From: Bacteroidota bacterium
GTDB lineage: Bacteria; Bacteroidota; Ignavibacteria; UBA10030
Assembly: GCA_021813905.1 (NCBI GenBank)
Contig: JAKAJH010000021.1
Span: forward strand, 1 to 48,263
DNA: 48,263 nt
Reading direction: 5' to 3'
In this document: piece by piece, positions 16,301-25,445 of the stretch
Layout: each line of letters begins with the position of its first letter
Numbering within the stretch: position 1 is the first letter of the stretch
The notes under the pieces: generated by a model
Database searches by the model: none
The model's input: the letters and a program-made list of their open reading frames with translations, nothing else
Told to the model about the DNA's origin: nothing
Program-made: the position numbers and the translations under genes

Positions 16301-16338
16301 ACGAGGAAGGCCAGGAGGATGGCGGCTGCACTTTTCAT
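13309..16338 (-). CDS. Lipoprotein amylo-alpha-1,6-glucosidase-type glycoside hydrolase with a glucodextranase-like C-terminal domain
   Basis: A 1009-residue secreted enzyme. The signal peptide ends in the lipobox LGIGC (Cys19), so it is membrane-anchored outside the cytoplasm. Residues ~245-680 form the (alpha/alpha)6 domain of glycogen-debranching-type enzymes (GDE C-terminal/GH133-like): WFDNYWGRDSFISLPG (~297), WMDAVGPDGPWSPRGNRAND (~450) and GTLSELTDAIARPGESEPR with FSQAWSLAEFIR. At the usual VEI(N/Q)ALW position it reads NDIQALW, with Asp in place of the normal Glu. The last ~220 residues, starting DASDPAGDDVGTGHYTYP, match the DOMON-like C-terminal domain of glucodextranase. It probably acts on external alpha-glucans. 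The ATG at 16338 fits the signal peptide. Confidence 0.87.
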   Translation of the reverse strand: MKSAAAILLAFLVALGIGCTPSPSARGPITLDELRITVSGPSRELGYTNKQAGFLYTETSAEHRTAWQGWHIMAHKMLDDYRICADTTVLRKGDVRETKVWPHQFMRRYLSGITETVTLLDSIDALVIELDHLQGRTVTIEPLFDWATQANDYTTETDSGIALVASVRHLQRTATDDYPVRVAVGSDGAAQAVAESLVFGRRFSPVRLAAAPTGGKRVFVLAAANDAPAARSLVRRVASDFRSLIAARQQRMERLLNSSFVRTDNARFDQALHWAMLSMDALVMHQVRKGIFAGLPWFDNYWGRDSFISLPGATLVTGHFDDAREILRSFATWQETDPESPNYGRIPNLVTPTSIAYNTADGTPWFVLALQDYVAMSGDTAFATEMYPVVQRSIAGTLRYHTDEHRLLVHGDAETWMDAVGPDGPWSPRGNRANDIQALWIRQLIAASSMARSAGDESSAARWDEITDQAMGWFQQLFIDPRTRLVYDHLRADGTPDTSLRPNQLFTTDIVQNPRVRLSMFITVTEKLVYPYGVGSLSPDDPNFHPYHHYEPYYVQDAAYHQGIVWTWLAGRWIQTAVGYGLPNLAFQVTDNMVHQILDRGAVGTLSELTDAIARPGESEPRLSGTFSQAWSLAEFIRNTYQSYFGVTLNVPERQMTLFPRLPDAIHAAAFTVPAGNERIEIEYAAKRGKTAVVLDGNDLKQPFAVILGWPFDPGTGRMCSFTLAPGQKIELTLAPNGYTQRALRGDTTTVQSFLQGIQFEPGLNDVRLATAYIRPGLRCMQGPGHRLLSHAEVTVSDSAAPVLLDASDPAGDDVGTGHYTYPRTSSLTPGSLDLTHVRISADRQNVYIQLRFRALSNPGWHPEYGFQLTYAAICINKGSAAGRRTVGRNARYTLPPSYAYDDVIYVGGGIRVEDARDSVLAEYLPVAGDERRPIGDAAQGTITFAVPTEVIGTPDGRWRFAVLVGAQDDHGGSGIGDFRSVDTRAQEWSGGGRRSPADPNVYDTFFSH

Positions 16339-16374
16339 GAGATGGTTCCGGCTGGTCGGGGATGCGAACGACGT

Positions 16375-16446
16375 CAACGTACGTGATTTTGGCGCCACTC
16401 TCAAATCCCGCTTTGCTTCGTTTGATGGCGAAAATTCCGTACGTTG
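16375..16446. repeat. Symmetrical 16-bp inverted arms in a divergent intergenic region
   Basis: The 132-base gap between the debranching enzyme and the phosphatase gene holds two arms in opposite orientation: 16375-16390 (CAACGTACGTGATTTT) and 16431-16446 (AAAATTCCGTACGTTG). They match at 14 of 16 positions and are separated by 40 bases, so each gene start has one copy reading toward it. On the minus strand TTTG-N20-TACGTTGA around the left arm resembles the Bacteroidota promoter form. Either a shared operator or paired promoter elements would fit. Confidence 0.45.
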
Positions 16447-16470
16447 GGCCTCACGGAGGGAGACCGAGAT

Positions 16471-17265
16471 ATGATCGACATTGCAGTGGAAGCTGCGCTG
16501 GAAGCGGGTGCATTTCTGAAAGCGCACGTCGGCAAGGTGCATCAGATCGAGCGGAAGTTCGGCGAGGAAACGAACCTGGTCACCGAGATCGACAAAGAGT
16601 CGGAACGGATGATCATCGGCCGGCTGAGGAGCAAATTTCCCGCCCATGACTTCCTCTGCGAAGAATCCGGGAATCATCAGACGTCGTCGGAGTACAAATG
16701 GGTGATCGACCCGCTGGACGGGACAATCAACTACACGCACGCACTGCCGATTTTCTCCGTCTCGATCGGGCTCGAGTACAAGGGGGAGATGCTTCTCGGT
16801 GTCGTCTACGATCCGAATCTGAATGAGCTCTTCACGGTCGAAAGGGGGCACGGGTCATTTCTGAACGGACAGCCCCTGCACGTCTCGCGGACCGACCGGC
16901 TCATCGAGAGCCTGATCGTGACCGGGTTTCCCTACGACATCAAGAAGAATCCGAGTCATGCGGTGGAGCACTTCTCGCATTTTCTCATGGAGGCGCAGGC
17001 GATCCGCCGGCTCGGTTCCGCGGCTCTGGATCTGTGCTACGTCGCGGCGGGGAGATTCGACGGGTTCTGGGAAGTGAAACTGAATCCGTGGGATATGGCG
17101 GCCGGCGTGCTGCTGGTGGAGGAGGCGGGAGGGAAATTCACCGACTTTGACGGGCGGCCGTCAACGATCTACAAGAAAGACATGCTTGCCACCAACGGCG
17201 TGATCCACGACCAGATGCTGCGCGTGCTGTCTGCGGCGAACGATCACGCCCGATCGCGGAGTTGA
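16471..17265 (+). CDS. suhB: Inositol monophosphatase family phosphatase
   Basis: A 264-residue Mg2+-dependent, Li+-sensitive-type phosphatase. The metal-site motifs are intact: CEESGNH (~residue 63), WVIDPLDGTINYTHALPIFS (~77-96) and the C-terminal NPWDMAAGVLLVEEAGG (~205). In other bacteria such proteins hydrolyse inositol-1-phosphate and SuhB also works in rRNA transcription, so the exact role here is open. The ATG at 16471 follows GGAGGG at 16455-16460; a TTG at 16444 is in frame but lies before the ribosome site. It is divergent from the debranching enzyme and converges on deoA with a 6-base gap. Confidence 0.9.
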   Translation: MIDIAVEAALEAGAFLKAHVGKVHQIERKFGEETNLVTEIDKESERMIIGRLRSKFPAHDFLCEESGNHQTSSEYKWVIDPLDGTINYTHALPIFSVSIGLEYKGEMLLGVVYDPNLNELFTVERGHGSFLNGQPLHVSRTDRLIESLIVTGFPYDIKKNPSHAVEHFSHFLMEAQAIRRLGSAALDLCYVAAGRFDGFWEVKLNPWDMAAGVLLVEEAGGKFTDFDGRPSTIYKKDMLATNGVIHDQMLRVLSAANDHARSRS

Positions 17266-17271
17266 ACTGCC

Positions 17272-18606
<1,335 letters not shown>

Positions 18607-18624
18607 TTCGGTACCGTCGGGTAA

Positions 18625-19179
18625 TCAGAATTGTGGTTTGCGCGCGAGAGCCCGGGTGGCGAGGAACAATCCGCAGATGCTCTTCCCGTCCACGATCTCG
18701 CCCCGTTCGATCATCGCCAGGGCCTCATCCAGCGGAGTCGGGAGCAATGTGAGCGTCTGCTCTCCTTCTTCCAGCTGCTGGCCGCGGCCGGTCGGGCGCA
18801 ATCCGCGGGCGAGATACAGATGCAGGATCTCGCTGCAGAATCCCGGTGTGGTGTAGATGGATGTGAGGCGCGTCAGCGACGTCGCTTCGTATCCGGTCTC
18901 CTCGGCCAGCTCGCGCGTTGCGCAGTGCGCGGGATCTTCGCCGGGCTCGAGTTTGCCCGCCGGCAGCTCGATGACGTAGCTGTCGACCGGATGCCGGTAC
19001 TGGCGAACCAGCACGACGGTTCGGTCGTCCTGCAGCGGTACGACCACCGCGCCGCCGGGATGGCGGGCGATTTCGCGGATCCCGACGCGGCCGGAGGGGT
19101 ACTCGACCTCATCGATGATCAGGTCGAACACGCGGCCGGCGTACCGGCGTTCAGTGCGAAGCGTTCGCGGAGGCTGCAT
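18625..19179 (-). CDS. Nudix hydrolase, ADP-ribose pyrophosphatase type
   Basis: A 185-residue Nudix protein. The Nudix box is complete: GKLEPGEDPAHCATRELAEE followed by TGY. The upstream VVLVRQYRHPVDSYVIELPA and downstream YTTPGFCSEILHLYLARGL segments are those of ADP-ribose/ADP-sugar pyrophosphatases, which hydrolyse ADP-ribose to AMP and ribose-5-phosphate. The start ATG at 19179 lies inside the end of the mscS gene, overlapping it by 29 bases, so the two are probably translationally coupled; longer open frame upstream is the mscS shadow. Confidence 0.88.
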   Translation of the reverse strand: MQPPRTLRTERRYAGRVFDLIIDEVEYPSGRVGIREIARHPGGAVVVPLQDDRTVVLVRQYRHPVDSYVIELPAGKLEPGEDPAHCATRELAEETGYEATSLTRLTSIYTTPGFCSEILHLYLARGLRPTGRGQQLEEGEQTLTLLPTPLDEALAMIERGEIVDGKSICGLFLATRALARKPQF

Positions 19180-20278
19180 TGTCGGACCGGGAGACGACCT
19201 GGACGACCCGCTGCGGGAGTCCCGGCTGAATGCCGTTTGCGAGGAACGCGTTGTAGATCTGCTCGCGCAGGGTCGTTTCCGCGCGCCATTTCTTCGACCA
19301 GTCGTCCGTGCGGCCCACGAGTTGCAGCTGCACGGCGGATTCATCCAGCGCGGCGAGGAAGACCTCGGGGGCCGGAGTCCCCAGAAGATCGCTGTTCGCG
19401 CGCGCGAAGTCGAGCATAATGCTCCGTGCGCGGTCCAGATCGGTCCCGTATGCCACGGCCGTCTCCACCAGGACGCGGATCTCGTGACGCGGGTAGGAGA
19501 AGTTGATGATCTTCGACTTGACAAGCTCGGCGTTGGGGCTGACGATCAGATTGTTGTCGAAATCCAGCACCTTCGTGCTTCGCAATCCGATCTCGTAGAC
19601 GTCACCCACCTCGTTTGTCGGCAGCTTGATCCGGTCTCCGACGCGAAAAGGCCGGTCGAGCATGATGACGAAACCGGCGATCATATTCTGGAGTGTGTCC
19701 TGTGCCGCCAGGGCCACGGCCACCGAGCTGCCGCCCAGGAAGACGAGAAGGCTGCTGACGTCTACCCCGAAATGCCCGAGAGCGGTGATCGAGGCGATGA
19801 GGACGATGACGATCAAAATGACCCGATGCAGCAGGGGGAGGATCGCTTCGTTCAGCTTTGATGCCGTCCGATGCGCGTGCCGCTCCATCCCGTACCGGAT
19901 CGAGACATCGGTCAGCCGGATGAGCAAAATGGAGATGAGTGTCACGAACGCCACATAGATCAGGCCGTTCGCATAGCCATGCAGTTGCAGGCCGGTCCGG
20001 TCGGTCGGCGGGATCGCCTTGGCGATCTCGTCGGAGAACAGATAGGCGCCGATGACGATGGTGAGCCACTTGACGCGGGGGAGAATGACTTCCAGGATGC
20101 GATCGTCCAGCTCGGTCTCGGTGCTGGCGATCAGCCGGCGTCCGGCGGTATTCAGGAACCGCCTCAGAAGGACTCCGAGCACCAGAACGGCGACGAAGAA
20201 CAGCGTGGCGTTGACAAGATGGATGGACCACTCGGTCCCGAGGTACTGCTGAAGGACGTGTTGCAGGCGTTCGTACAT
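19151..20278 (-). CDS. MscS-family mechanosensitive channel
   Basis: A 375-residue inner-membrane channel that opens under membrane tension to release solutes. There are about four hydrophobic segments before the pore helix region (ALGHFGVDVSSLLVFLGGSS, then VAVALAAQDTLQNMIAGF), followed by the beta domain (RPFRVGDRIKLPTNEVGDVY, YEIGLRSTKVLDFDNNLIV SPNAEL) and a C-terminal alpha/beta domain with the KWRAETTLREQIYNAF segment. The ATG at 20278 is 8 bases after the pyrE stop; the longer frame upstream is only pyrE overlap. It sits between pyrE and a Nudix gene with no obvious functional link beyond a shared transcript. Confidence 0.9.
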   Translation of the reverse strand: MYERLQHVLQQYLGTEWSIHLVNATLFFVAVLVLGVLLRRFLNTAGRRLIASTETELDDRILEVILPRVKWLTIVIGAYLFSDEIAKAIPPTDRTGLQLHGYANGLIYVAFVTLISILLIRLTDVSIRYGMERHAHRTASKLNEAILPLLHRVILIVIVLIASITALGHFGVDVSSLLVFLGGSSVAVALAAQDTLQNMIAGFVIMLDRPFRVGDRIKLPTNEVGDVYEIGLRSTKVLDFDNNLIVSPNAELVKSKIINFSYPRHEIRVLVETAVAYGTDLDRARSIMLDFARANSDLLGTPAPEVFLAALDESAVQLQLVGRTDDWSKKWRAETTLREQIYNAFLANGIQPGLPQRVVQVVSRSDNAASANASH

Positions 20279-20286
20279 GCGACGGC

Positions 20287-20868
20287 TCAGTAGTTCCCCC
20301 GACTGCCGGGCTTGATTGCCACGCCTCCGTCCTTGCAGAGCGGACATTCCTCGGGTTTGTACGCCACGACGTCCATCCGGAGGACGGAAAAGTGCTTTGC
20401 GTCAAACTGGACGGCACCATTGCTGCGGTCCACCACACTGCCAGCACCGACGACGATCCCGCGGGCCTGCTTCACAATGTCCATCACCTCGCGCGTTGAG
20501 CCGCCGGTTGTGATGACATCCTCCACGATCAGCACGCGCTCGCCGGGAGAGATTTCGAAGCCCCGTCGAAGTTCCATAGCGCCTTCCTTGCGTTCCGCAA
20601 AAATCGTACGAACGTTCAGCATGCGGCCGACCTCGGTACCGACCACAATGCCGCCGATGGCGGGTGAGATTACGACTTCGATCTCGCTGTATTCGAAGTG
20701 CCGGGCGATCTCTCCGGCGAACAGGTGAAGATACTTCGGATACTGCAGGACCTTCGCGCACTGGAAATACTGGGGGCTGTGGAGGCCGGAAGTCAGCTGA
20801 AAGTGACCTTCCAGCAGGGCCTTGGTTTCGCGGAAAATTTCGAGCAGTTGGTCTTTGGGCAGTCTCAT
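20287..20868 (-). CDS. pyrE: Orotate phosphoribosyltransferase
   Basis: Converts orotate and PRPP to OMP in pyrimidine synthesis. The 193-residue protein has [20 protein letters not shown] (~22-41), a phosphate-binding loop [15 protein letters not shown] and the PRPP signature [19 protein letters not shown] (~113-131). The C-terminus carries ECPLCKDG, a CxxC that occurs in one subgroup of PyrE. A candidate promoter lies 28 bases upstream. Its stop is 8 bases before the mscS start. Confidence 0.93.
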   Translation of the reverse strand: MRLPKDQLLEIFRETKALLEGHFQLTSGLHSPQYFQCAKVLQYPKYLHLFAGEIARHFEYSEIEVVISPAIGGIVVGTEVGRMLNVRTIFAERKEGAMELRRGFEISPGERVLIVEDVITTGGSTREVMDIVKQARGIVVGAGSVVDRSNGAVQFDAKHFSVLRMDVVAYKPEECPLCKDGGVAIKPGSRGNY

Positions 20869-20895
20869 CGTGTCCGTTCCGGGATGGGCGTACTC

Positions 20896-20924
20896 AAAAT
20901 ACGAGAATGTGTTCAGAGGTGCAA
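20896..20924 (-). promoter_or_regulatory. Candidate sigma70 promoter of the pyrE-mscS-Nudix-deoA group
   Basis: Read on the minus strand, TTGCAC (20924-20919) and TATTTT (20901-20896) are 17 bases apart, which would start transcription near 20889, about 20 bases before the pyrE ATG. It lies in the 160-base gap between the PCD and pyrE genes, the largest gap in this minus-strand series. Confidence 0.5.
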
Positions 20925-21028
20925 CGAACCGACGCGCTGCTCAGTTGTCGGCGCGAGCGCGTGTCGCGGAAAGGAGTCGTCCGGGCCCTGTGGGGGGAAA
21001 TCCGTCAATCGACGAATGCGCCTGATGC

Positions 21029-21304
21029 TCACAGGGCGTTAATGGCCCGGGCCAGGTCAAAATCCTTCTGCGTCAGCCCGCCGGCGCTGTGCGTGCTGAG
21101 TGTGAGTGAAACGGTGTTCCAGCGGATGTCGATATCCGGATGGTGGCTGGCGCGTTCGGCCAGGAGCGCCACGGCGTTCACAAATGCCATCGTTCGCACG
21201 AAATCCGCCCGGCGGACGGTCTTCCGGATCTCCGCGCCCGACCGCTTCCAGCCTCTCGCCCGACGCAATTCCTTGTTGATCTGTCTTTCGTTCAGCCGTC
21301 CCAT
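21029..21304 (-). CDS. Pterin-4a-carbinolamine dehydratase
   Basis: A 91-residue protein of the PCD/DCoH family, which dehydrates 4a-hydroxytetrahydropterin and recycles the cofactor of aromatic amino acid hydroxylases. The diagnostic motif is ERASHHPDIDIRWNTVSLTL, containing the active-site His-His-Pro, then STHSAGGLTQKDFDLA. The ATG at 21304 has GGAGAGGA 5 bases upstream, so it is preferred over a GTG at 21325. No pterin-dependent hydroxylase is seen in the window. It follows def by 23 bases. Confidence 0.93.
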   Translation of the reverse strand: MGRLNERQINKELRRARGWKRSGAEIRKTVRRADFVRTMAFVNAVALLAERASHHPDIDIRWNTVSLTLSTHSAGGLTQKDFDLARAINAL

Positions 21305-21327
21305 GCGATCCTCTCCGGTCGTCACTC

Positions 21328-21849
21328 TTACAACAGATGCGATGCGGGCTGGATATGCCGGTTGAATTCACTCCGCAGCACGATGTGTGCGGGGCTGATC
21401 GCCCGGTCGATGGCCAGTACCCCGTCCAGATGGTCGATCTCGTGCTGCAGCAGCTCGGACAATCCGCCGGTCGCGCGGAGCTGCTGCCGGCGGCCGTGCC
21501 CGTCCAGAAACTCCACATCGACAGTCAGATGCCGCCGGACCTCCACGAGCAGGTCGGGAAACGAGAAGCAGTCGTCCCACAGACGGAACATCTTCCGGCT
21601 GCGTCGCCGGATCGTCGGATTGATCAAGGCACCGCGGAACTCATGGTCGATGCAGATGATGCGCACACCGGCACCGATCTGCGGAGCGGAAATGCCGCGG
21701 CCGAACCCCGTCCGGCGCCGGAAATCATGGAGCGTGTCTGTCAGATCGCGCACGATCTTCCGTGCGGATGCCGATTGCGGCTCCCGCACCGGAGAACAGG
21801 GAACTCGCAGGACGGGATTTCCGAGGAGGGCAATCGGCTGGATACTCAT
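21328..21849 (-). CDS. def: Peptide deformylase (variant motif 2)
   Basis: Metalloenzyme that removes the formyl group from nascent proteins. The three motifs are recognisable: GRGISAPQIG (motif 1, ~50-59), WDDCFSFPD (motif 2, ~91-99) and LQHEIDHLDG (motif 3, HExxH, ~136-145). The metal-ligand Cys and both His are present, but motif 2 reads DDCFS where the usual form is EGCLS, marking a divergent PDF subgroup. 173 residues is normal length. No second def is in the window, so I cannot tell whether this is the only deformylase of the genome. Lies 30 bases after murI. Confidence 0.85.
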   Translation of the reverse strand: MSIQPIALLGNPVLRVPCSPVREPQSASARKIVRDLTDTLHDFRRRTGFGRGISAPQIGAGVRIICIDHEFRGALINPTIRRRSRKMFRLWDDCFSFPDLLVEVRRHLTVDVEFLDGHGRRQQLRATGGLSELLQHEIDHLDGVLAIDRAISPAHIVLRSEFNRHIQPASHLL

Positions 21850-21879
21850 CGGTCCGACTCCGGAACGCCGAACGGCGCG

Positions 21880-22689
21880 CTATCCCGCGAATCCTCCCGC
21901 CCGATGCACTTTCCCGAGCTTGTGGCCGAGGAAGCGCTCGCCGACCTCCATGAACTTGTGCGGAATATCGCTGACGTAGAACTGGAGATTGGGCTTCATC
22001 GTGCTGGTGTTTTGCAGACCCTCGTCCCGCAGCATCTGCTCGACCGTGGCGGCGGTCGCTGCTCCCGAGTCGATCAGCGTGACCCGATGGTGGAGCACGC
22101 CGTCGATGACGTTCCGCAGCAGGGGATAGTGGGTGCAGCCGAGCACCAGCGTGTCGATCTTTTCGAGCGTGAGCGGAAAGAGATATTCCTTCGCGATCAG
22201 CTCCGTAGCCTTGTGATCGATCCATCCTTCTTCTGCGAGCGGAACGAACAGCGGACACGGTGCCGCGACGACCTGCACCGCAGGATCGATCTGACGGATG
22301 GCGTTGGTGTACGCGTTGCTTAAGATCGTGCCAAGCGTGCCGATCACCCCGATGCGCTTCTTCGTTGTGGCCCGGACGGCCGCGTCCGCACCGGGAAGAA
22401 TCACGCCGACCACCGGCACCCGTGCCCGCTTCTGGACCACATCGAGCGCGACCGCGGACACGGTGTTGCACGCAATCACGATCGCCTTCACGTCGTGCTC
22501 CAGAAGGACGTCCGTGTCCTGCAGCGTGTACTCACGAACGACCTGAGGGGATTTGGGACCATACGGCACCCGGGCGGTGTCGCCGAAGTACACGATGTTC
22601 TCGTGCGGCAGTCGCTGCGAAAGTGCGCGCACGACGGTCAATCCGCCGATGCCGGAATCGAACACGCCGATCGGTCTGCTGTTGCTCAT
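21880..22689 (-). CDS. murI: Glutamate racemase
   Basis: Makes D-glutamate for peptidoglycan. The 269-residue protein begins SNSRPIGVFDSGIGGLTVVR, where the Asp-Ser pair is in the active site; IVYFGDTARVPYG, IACNTVSAVAL (first catalytic Cys, ~73) and LGCTHYPLLRNVI (second catalytic Cys) all match. Both catalytic cysteines are present. AAGG lies 7 bases before the start. It is placed 21 bases after glnD and before def in the same transcript. Presence of murI supports a walled bacterium. Confidence 0.95.
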   Translation of the reverse strand: MSNSRPIGVFDSGIGGLTVVRALSQRLPHENIVYFGDTARVPYGPKSPQVVREYTLQDTDVLLEHDVKAIVIACNTVSAVALDVVQKRARVPVVGVILPGADAAVRATTKKRIGVIGTLGTILSNAYTNAIRQIDPAVQVVAAPCPLFVPLAEEGWIDHKATELIAKEYLFPLTLEKIDTLVLGCTHYPLLRNVIDGVLHHRVTLIDSGAATAATVEQMLRDEGLQNTSTMKPNLQFYVSDIPHKFMEVGERFLGHKLGKVHRAGGFAG

Positions 22690-22710
22690 GGGGTTGCCTT
22701 TCTGTGCCGT

Positions 22711-25350
22711 TCAGTCGCCGAGCACGAGCTCGTTCTCCGCGGTCTCGTGGATGGCCCGCAGGAGCTCGGCGCGGATCTCTTCCATCCGCTCCCGCCCGGT
22801 GATCTTGCCTCCGCCGTCCTCCGTCACATAAAATGAATCCACGATCCCGTCGACGCGGGTCGCGATCTTGGCGGACGCAATGTCCAGTCCCATGCGGGAG
22901 AGGCACTCGGTGATCCGATAGAGAAAACCGAGCGTGTCCGCGGCGTAGATGTCGATGATCGTGGAGCGGGGATGGTCCTCGAACTCCACATCCAGCCGGA
23001 TATTGGGATTCGGCGGCAGGGCCCGGCGCTTCCATTTCATCCGGTGCCGCGTGAGAAGATCCCGCAGGTCCGTGCGGTCGTGGAACACGTCGTCCAGCTC
23101 GCGCAGGATGCGTTCCTGCTGCCGGGCGTCCAGCGCGGAGCGGGAGACGACATCCACGACCCGGAAGCGGTCGATGATAATGCCGTCGCGTCGGGTGAAA
23201 ATGTTTGCATCCAGAATATTGGCGTCATTGGCAGAGAGCACGCCGCAGAAGCGGGAGAGCGCGTAGGGGGCGTCGAGCGCGATAATCGTCACATCGGTGA
23301 CGTCCGGGCCGCCGGAGAAGAGCGCGTGCACGGCGGGCCGGCGCATGATGGTGCGCAGATGTTCGCGGATCTCCGCCGGTCCGAAGCTGATGAAATAGGA
23401 GGGATCCTCGGTCAGCTCGACGTGATTGGCAATGAGCTTCGACGGGAACTCATCGGCCAGCGCGCGCACCAGCGTCCGTTTGGCGGCTTCCTTCTCACGC
23501 GCGGATCGGTCGTGGAGCTCTTCATCGCTGAGCCGCGCCGCGAGAACCTCCCGGGATTTCCGGTAGAGTTCGGTCAGGAGCGTCGCCTTCCATTCGGTGA
23601 AGACATTCCTGTTCACGGCGGACAGATCCGCGTACGTCAGCGCGAAGAGCGCGTCAAGCTGATGCACGTCGCGAAAATGGTGCGCGAATTCGGCAATGGT
23701 CTGCGGGTCGCTCAGATTCCGACGGAAGGCCATCTGCTCCATCATCAGATGGTGCCGCACCAGGAACGCGACATCCTCCGCGATTGCCGAGGCGTCGATC
23801 CGTTTCAGGATGCGCCGGACGACGGCGACGCCGAGGATCTCATGCTGTACGACGTTGACGGGCTTGGCGATGTCGTGGAGCAGGCAGGCCCAGGCAAGCA
23901 CGTCCGTACGCGGCAGGCGGCGAAACGCTTCCCCGAACGGCGTGTCGGCGGAGGCCAGTTGCTCGGCGGATGCGAGAACGAGCAGCGTATGTTCATCCGC
24001 CGTGTAGAAATGGTACTGATTGTGCTGGAAGAACGCGACCAGCGGGCGCCACTCGGGGATCCAGCGCTCCAGAAGCCCCATCCCGTTCATCGCGCGGATC
24101 GTGTCAGCCACGCCCCCCGGAGCGGAGAGAATGTCGTTCCAGATCGTACTTTCCGGTCCCGACCGAAGCGGGCGCACATTTCGCAATGACCGATGGATGC
24201 GATCCTCAAGAGCGAACGAAAAGGGAAGTCCCGTGCGTTGCCGTGCGCGAAACGCGCGTAGCAGCAGCTCGCTCGTCAGGCGGGACGATCGGCCGCGGAG
24301 GTGGATTCTTCCGCCGCGCTGCTCGAGATGCGTATCGATCGGACCGGCGTTCGGAAGGGCGGGCTGGTCCGTCCAGTGGTCCTGTGCCCACGCAAGAATG
24401 CGCGTGGCAAAACCGGACACGGTTCGTGCCGCCACATAGTAATCCTGCATGAAATGCTCGACTTTGCTCCGGTTGGTCCGCTGCCGATAGCGCAGTCCTC
24501 CGGCGATGTGCGGCTGCAGCGAGAAACTGAGCATGTCCTGCAATCCCCCGGCGTGGAGATGCATCTCGCATCGCACGCGCTGCAACACGCCGGCAGCCTG
24601 CTGAACATCGGACCGCTGTGTCGGCGTCAGGAGCGAACGCACGGCGGGTACGCCGAGGACCGAGAGCGTCGCGGTGCTCCGGAGCGGGCCCGCCGGTGTG
24701 AGCGGCGCAAGACCGGTTCCGCGCAGAAGCCACAGGATGGTGTGGAGGTCCCGCAATCCGCCGGCGCTGTTCTTGACATTGGGCTCGAGGAGCTTGCTCG
24801 AGCTGCCGTACTTGAGGCGGCGTGCGGAGGACAGACGGAGGATCTCCGCGACGAGCGCTGCGTGATCGTCCGTCCTGATCGTTGCGGCAAGTGCGGTGTG
24901 AAAACGCCTGAAGACCGACGCATTGCCGCAGATGAATCGTGATTCGAGCAGTGCGGTCCATGAGGCGAAATCCTCGTTTCGCAGTCGGACACACTGGTCG
25001 ATGGTCCGGACGGTATGGCCGATGTCGGACCCGGCGTTCAGCAATGCGTGGAGAAAAGAAGTGATGGCCGGGGTTGCCCGCGTGCGGGCATCGTCGTCCC
25101 GGGCCAGGATCATGACGTCGATGTCGGAGCCGAAGCACAGCTCGCCGCGTCCGTACCCGCCGAGTGCGACCACGGCGAAATCGTTCGCACCGTCGGCGTC
25201 AAGGCTGCGGAAGATATTCGTGAGGATCGCGTCGTGGAGACGGGTGAGGAGAAGGCCGACGCGGACGCCCGAAACGCCATTTTCATGGGCGGACCGGATA
25301 GCGGCAAGGGCCTTCGGACGCGATATGGAGTGGGCGGGTCTGCGCGTCAT
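22711..25350 (-). CDS. glnD: [Protein-PII] uridylyltransferase / uridylyl-removing enzyme
   Basis: The 879-residue sensor of glutamine that uridylylates and de-uridylylates PII proteins. Domain order is complete: nucleotidyltransferase (ALGGYGRGELCFGSDIDVMI near residue 65), a central helical linker, HD hydrolase (CLLHDIAKP, His492-Asp493, and FLVRHHLMMEQ), and two C-terminal ACT domains (from ~705, VTIIALDAPYALSRFCGVLS; and from ~800, DVEFEDHPRSTIIDIYAADT then LGFLYRITECLSRMGLDI). Length matches E. coli GlnD (890). No glnB, glnK or glnA is in the window. The gene heads a glnD-murI-def-PCD series. Confidence 0.94.
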   Translation of the reverse strand: MTRRPAHSISRPKALAAIRSAHENGVSGVRVGLLLTRLHDAILTNIFRSLDADGANDFAVVALGGYGRGELCFGSDIDVMILARDDDARTRATPAITSFLHALLNAGSDIGHTVRTIDQCVRLRNEDFASWTALLESRFICGNASVFRRFHTALAATIRTDDHAALVAEILRLSSARRLKYGSSSKLLEPNVKNSAGGLRDLHTILWLLRGTGLAPLTPAGPLRSTATLSVLGVPAVRSLLTPTQRSDVQQAAGVLQRVRCEMHLHAGGLQDMLSFSLQPHIAGGLRYRQRTNRSKVEHFMQDYYVAARTVSGFATRILAWAQDHWTDQPALPNAGPIDTHLEQRGGRIHLRGRSSRLTSELLLRAFRARQRTGLPFSFALEDRIHRSLRNVRPLRSGPESTIWNDILSAPGGVADTIRAMNGMGLLERWIPEWRPLVAFFQHNQYHFYTADEHTLLVLASAEQLASADTPFGEAFRRLPRTDVLAWACLLHDIAKPVNVVQHEILGVAVVRRILKRIDASAIAEDVAFLVRHHLMMEQMAFRRNLSDPQTIAEFAHHFRDVHQLDALFALTYADLSAVNRNVFTEWKATLLTELYRKSREVLAARLSDEELHDRSAREKEAAKRTLVRALADEFPSKLIANHVELTEDPSYFISFGPAEIREHLRTIMRRPAVHALFSGGPDVTDVTIIALDAPYALSRFCGVLSANDANILDANIFTRRDGIIIDRFRVVDVVSRSALDARQQERILRELDDVFHDRTDLRDLLTRHRMKWKRRALPPNPNIRLDVEFEDHPRSTIIDIYAADTLGFLYRITECLSRMGLDIASAKIATRVDGIVDSFYVTEDGGGKITGRERMEEIRAELLRAIHETAENELVLGD

Positions 25351-25445
25351 GCTGAAGGGAATATAGTCAAAATTCCTCCTTCAGCGACAGGAAGAAGCAT
25401 CCCGCCGATCCGATCAGCCGCTGTCGATGAGGCGCAGGATAGTCT

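Noticed and set aside
22972-24189. 405-codon plus-strand open frame inside glnD
   Set aside because: The glnD frame has all domains with catalytic motifs; the opposite frame is the typical complement of such codons.
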